Origin: Cytobacillus oceanisediminis
GTDB lineage: Bacteria > Bacillota > Bacilli > Bacillales > Cytobacillaceae
Length of the DNA: 64,000 nucleotides
NCBI RefSeq assembly: GCF_007830235.1
Contig: NZ_VLKI01000017.1
Location: 49,148 to 113,147, forward strand
Direction of reading: 5' to 3'
Part shown: one piece after another, positions 61,147 to 64,000 of the stretch
Position numbering within the stretch: the stretch's first letter is position 1
Layout of the letters: each line of letters opens with the position of its first letter
Made by a program: the position numbers and the translations under genes
Notes under the pieces: model-generated
What the model was told of the DNA's origin: nothing
What the model saw: only the letters and a program-made list of their open reading frames with translations
Database searches by the model: none

Positions 61147-62502
61147 TTAAGTCAATTTTGTTATAAAAATGGTTGCCAGCCCAAAATAAATAAATAATGA
61201 CAGAATATCATTTAGTGTGGTAATTAAAGGGCCTGACGCAACGGCAGGGTCAACATTTAATTTGTACAAAACGAGTGGAATAATTGTTCCAGCAAGGGTT
61301 CCAATAATTAGAGTAATAATTAAAGATGTGCCAACCACTAATCCCAGGATAAAACTCCCTTGCCAAACATATGCAATTACCGCAATTAAGATTCCACAGG
61401 TCACTCCTATAATAATCCCGACGCTAAGCTCCCGGAAAACCAATTTTGTTACCAGCCTTTTATCCAAATCTCTGTTAATCAGTCCACGGACAACAACTGC
61501 TAACGATTGAGTGCCTGTATTTCCTGTCATACCTGCTATCATAGGCATAAAGAAGGCAAGTGCCACAGCTTGAGATAGTGTTTCTTCAAAACCGCTGATG
61601 ATGGTACCTGAAACTATGCCAATAAATAAGAGCAGGATAAGCCATGGAAGCCTTCTATAAGCAGCAACTAGAGGCTTTGTATCAAAATCAATCGCCCTTC
61701 CTGAAGCGGAAAGCTTTTCAATGTCCTCGTTGGCCTCGCTGATTACAACGTCAATAATATCATCAAACGTAACAATCCCAACCAGCTGCCCTTTTTCCAC
61801 AACAGGTATAGCCAGAAAATCATACCTCTCGATCAGCCTTGCGACCTCTTCCTGGTCAGTATCCGCTGCTACAGCGATTACCCTGCTGTACATAATGTCC
61901 TGAATCTTTTCATTCTCATTGGCAAGAATCAAATCGCGATAAGAAACAACACCCACCAGTTCTTTATTCTCATTTATTACATATAGGTAGTTTATTGTCT
62001 CCGAGTATTCAGCAAATGATTTTATTTTTTCCACAGTGTCCCTGACTGTATAATGCTGCGGTATCCAGACAAAGCGATTAGTCATTAGCCGCCCTGCTGT
62101 TTCAGGCGGATATTTCATAATGCTTTTTACAATACGGGATTCTTCCAGCTTCATGCCGGATAGAAGCTCTTCCATCCTCTCAGCTGACATCCCTTCCAAT
62201 AAAGCTGCAATATCGTCATTATCCATCAGGTCAAGAACCTCACCTGACTTTTCAATTCCTAATAATGAAAGTACCCTTGCCTGATGTTGCTGTTCAAGTT
62301 CCTGAATTAATTCGGCAATTTGCTCGGGGGTCATATAAAGAAGAAAACGCGGGTGATGCTTTACTGGTAAACCTTCAAAAATTCGGGCAATATCATATGG
62401 CTGAAGTTCCGAAATGATACTTTGAAAGTGAAACCTCCTTGTTTCTTTCAATGCTTTTATTATTTCAAGGGTTATTTGATTCTCAGACATGTTTATCGCC
62501 AT
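61147..62502 (-). CDS. mgtE: Magnesium transporter MgtE
   Basis: 451 aa from ATG 62502 (GGAGGGGAAAAC). N-terminal superhelical MgtE_N domain (about 20-125), two CBS domains (about 130-245, IMYSRVIAVAADTDQEE; FLAIPVVEKGQLVGIVTFDDI), plug helix, and five C-terminal helices with GMTGNTGTQSLAVVVRGL (about 325-342). It takes up Mg2+, gated by cytosolic Mg2+ at the CBS domains. I see no Mg riboswitch before it. Confidence 0.94.
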   Translation of the reverse strand: MAINMSENQITLEIIKALKETRRFHFQSIISELQPYDIARIFEGLPVKHHPRFLLYMTPEQIAELIQELEQQHQARVLSLLGIEKSGEVLDLMDNDDIAALLEGMSAERMEELLSGMKLEESRIVKSIMKYPPETAGRLMTNRFVWIPQHYTVRDTVEKIKSFAEYSETINYLYVINENKELVGVVSYRDLILANENEKIQDIMYSRVIAVAADTDQEEVARLIERYDFLAIPVVEKGQLVGIVTFDDIIDVVISEANEDIEKLSASGRAIDFDTKPLVAAYRRLPWLILLLFIGIVSGTIISGFEETLSQAVALAFFMPMIAGMTGNTGTQSLAVVVRGLINRDLDKRLVTKLVFRELSVGIIIGVTCGILIAVIAYVWQGSFILGLVVGTSLIITLIIGTLAGTIIPLVLYKLNVDPAVASGPLITTLNDILSLFIYFGLATIFITKLT

Positions 62503-62670
62503 GTTTTCCCCTCCAGAAGTCACTCCATCTAATATATCCTTTTTGTTATTCCCGAAAATGCCTAACAATAAAACGGCTAGTATTTCATGCTTATGTTAAA
62601 AGTTGTCCTATCCTACTTCAAGGCTGAATAGAATGTGTACAAACAGTGCTTAAGTTGGGGAGTTGTATAT

Positions 62671-63294
62671 ATGAGTATTTTTCTAGGGTATGTATTCTTA
62701 GGTCTCTCTCTGGCGGCACCGATTGGCCCAATCAATGCAGCACAGCTTGATAAAGGAATCAAAAACGGTTTCTTCCATGCCTGGCTTGTTGGCCTGGGTG
62801 CCATGACTGCAGATGCTATTTACATGCTTGCCGTCTATCTGGGTGTCGTTCATTTTTTGGAGATGCCATTTATGAAAGCTTTTTTGTGGTGCTTTGGTTT
62901 TTTTGTCCTTGTCTACACAGGAATTGAAAGCCTGCTAAGTGCCGGAAAAATAATTTCAAGCAAAAGAGGGGAAGACGAATCTTCCATAAAATCGTTTATG
63001 TCCGGTTTTCTTATGTCATTGTCAAACCCTTTGACTATTTTATTCTGGCTTGGCATTTATGGTTCTGTTCTTGCAAAAACAGCAGCTGAATATGATAAAG
63101 CGCATGTGATTTTGTACAGTGGAGCCATCTTTATCGGGCTATTACTGTGGGATTTGACAATGGCCGGAGTCGCCAGCAGCTTTAGGAGATTTTTAACCGG
63201 CAAGATTCTAGCATTTATTTCGATTTTATCTGGCCTTTCTTTGATTGGTTTTGGCATTTACTTTGGGGTGCAAGCGTATAAGTTGTTGTTTTAG
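62671..63294 (+). CDS. LysE/RhtB-family amino-acid exporter
   Basis: 207 aa from ATG 62671 (GGGGAG nine bases away). Six helices. The family start GLSLAAPIGPINAAQLDKGIKNGFFHAWLVGLGAMTADA (about 10-48) and SGFLMSLSNPLTILFWLGIYG (about 113-133) are diagnostic. It exports amino acids or similar small solutes; the substrate is unknown. Monocistronic. Confidence 0.92.
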   Translation: MSIFLGYVFLGLSLAAPIGPINAAQLDKGIKNGFFHAWLVGLGAMTADAIYMLAVYLGVVHFLEMPFMKAFLWCFGFFVLVYTGIESLLSAGKIISSKRGEDESSIKSFMSGFLMSLSNPLTILFWLGIYGSVLAKTAAEYDKAHVILYSGAIFIGLLLWDLTMAGVASSFRRFLTGKILAFISILSGLSLIGFGIYFGVQAYKLLF

Positions 63295-63308
63295 ATACAT
63301 ACGGCTAG

Positions 63309-63346
63309 GATAGTATCTGCGAAAATGTGCGGATGCTATTTTTTAT
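63309..63346 (+). terminator. Terminator after the LysE gene
   Basis: ATAGTATCTGC / GCGGATGCTAT stem (with G-U pairs) and TTTTTTAT. Confidence 0.75.
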
Positions 63347-63840
63347 AAGGGTGTGCTGGGCTAATTGAAATAGTTATTAGTAGTTTTTAGCTTAAGATAA
63401 GGCCTTTTCGATAGAACTCCGACTGAAAATTCACGCCATTATAACTTTAAGTTTAGGATTCACCTTGCATATTTTGATGATTGTCCATGGCTTAGTTTCT
63501 TTCCTACATCTGGCATAAATAGTTTTTTTTGAAAAGACTAACAAATGAGTTTCATCATCTCTTATATGGAGAGTTTGATCCTGTCTCAGGAAGAACATTT
63601 GGTGATAAATTTATTTTTCAGGTCAATAAAGACCGCTAACAAGCCAACTGACCGATATATCAAAATAGTGACCGATAATGCTTAAAATAAAGGTAAATTA
63701 CTAACAATAGATGAGACCCTTTTCTAAAATTCAGAGGCACTTTTTTAAAAGACGCAAAAAAATCATCTAATTAGCGCTTTTCGCTCAAATGGAATTCATT
63801 TATAGAAGTCTTCGGGCAAGCGAAATATTAACTGTATATA
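63347..63840. other. Gene-poor stretch with a 16S rRNA 5' relic
   Basis: No credible gene on either strand; AT-rich. The only structure is at 63568-63596: GGAGAGTTTGATCCTGTCTC, then AGGAAGAAC, which equals the first bases of 16S rRNA except for two substitutions (27 of 29 match the canonical GGAGAGTTTGATCCTGGCTC.. sequence as I remember it). The following bases no longer match. Confidence 0.7.
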
Positions 63841-63845
63841 AATAA

Positions 63846-63874
63846 AAAAAGAGCACCCTCTCAGGTACTCTCTC
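63846..63874 (-). terminator. rRNA operon terminator
   Basis: Minus strand GAGTACC / GGGTGCTC stem around TGAGA, then seven T, just after 5S. Confidence 0.8.
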
Positions 63875-63879
63875 ATTTG

Positions 63880-63996
<117 letters not shown>

Positions 63997-64000
63997 TATT

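Overview
The window is low-GC Gram-positive DNA and looks like the chromosome of a spore-forming, facultatively anaerobic member of the Bacillaceae (Cytobacillus / Bacillus firmus-like). This rests on consensus AGGAGG ribosome sites, many GTG/TTG starts, T-box and B12 riboswitches, spore genes (cdaS, sspH), Bacillus-type pbpA, fruRKA and csoR-copZA, and several copies of an intergenic repeat that I know from Bacillaceae. The genus is an inference. No phage, plasmid or CRISPR module is visible.

Layout. (1) 1-9.6 kb, minus strand: one long operon for a molybdenum oxidoreductase, probably a quinol-linked nitrate reductase, built from cytochrome b, molybdopterin subunit, 4Fe-4S subunit, a Tat-exported Rieske protein, two small proteins (one frameshifted), a NarK-type nitrate transporter fused to a PAS domain, and then its own regulators (sensor-less histidine kinase, NarL/NreC-type regulator, NreA-like GAF protein, multi-PAS protein). 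Two identical-type GC-rich palindromes exactly 21 bp apart sit upstream of the operon's -10 box. (2) 9.8-24.8 kb: small proteins, DUF3231 and VOC proteins, pbpA, DinB, SRAP (HMCES/YedK), a decayed Ktr potassium transporter, c-di-AMP cyclase cdaS, a methyltransferase, LemA/TPM proteins, and an SsuABC/TauABC-like ABC transporter. Two arrays of short motifs with a 20-bp period lie in intergenic DNA here. (3) 25-32 kb: a full trpEGDCFBA operon behind two tandem tRNA-Trp T-box riboswitches. (4) 32-38.5 kb: MOSC, MFS, alpha/beta hydrolase, DUF2935, DJ-1-like and GNAT genes, and a probable type I toxin locus. (5) 39-43 kb: fruRKA with FruR and CcpA sites, then a candidate small RNA. (6) 43.5-46.5 kb: DUF2188, a doubly frameshifted M28 peptidase, DoxX. 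(7) 46.5-52.6 kb: a heme-stress module, hrtBA plus a small heme-copper-oxidase-like membrane protein and hssRS, with bioYB lying between the two halves. A clear HssR direct repeat precedes hrtB. (8) 52.7-56.4 kb: nrdAB under two NrdR boxes and a cobalamin riboswitch. (9) 56.5-60.6 kb: csoR-copZ-copA copper efflux, followed by a small membrane protein and a glutaredoxin whose first redox cysteine codon is an in-frame TGA. (10) 60.7-64 kb: small protein, sspH, mgtE, a LysE exporter, a 540-bp gene-poor stretch with a 29-nt relic of a 16S rRNA 5' end, and a 5S rRNA gene (minus strand) that ends an rRNA operon lying beyond the right edge.

How it works together: the first operon carries enzyme, substrate transporter and sensors for anaerobic nitrate use in one transcription unit. 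The heme, copper and ribonucleotide modules each carry recognisable cognate operators (HssR repeat, CsoR boxes, NrdR boxes plus B12 riboswitch). Three genes (nitrate-operon small protein, Ktr transporter, M28 peptidase) are frame-disrupted. Without reads I cannot separate true pseudogenes from sequencing errors.
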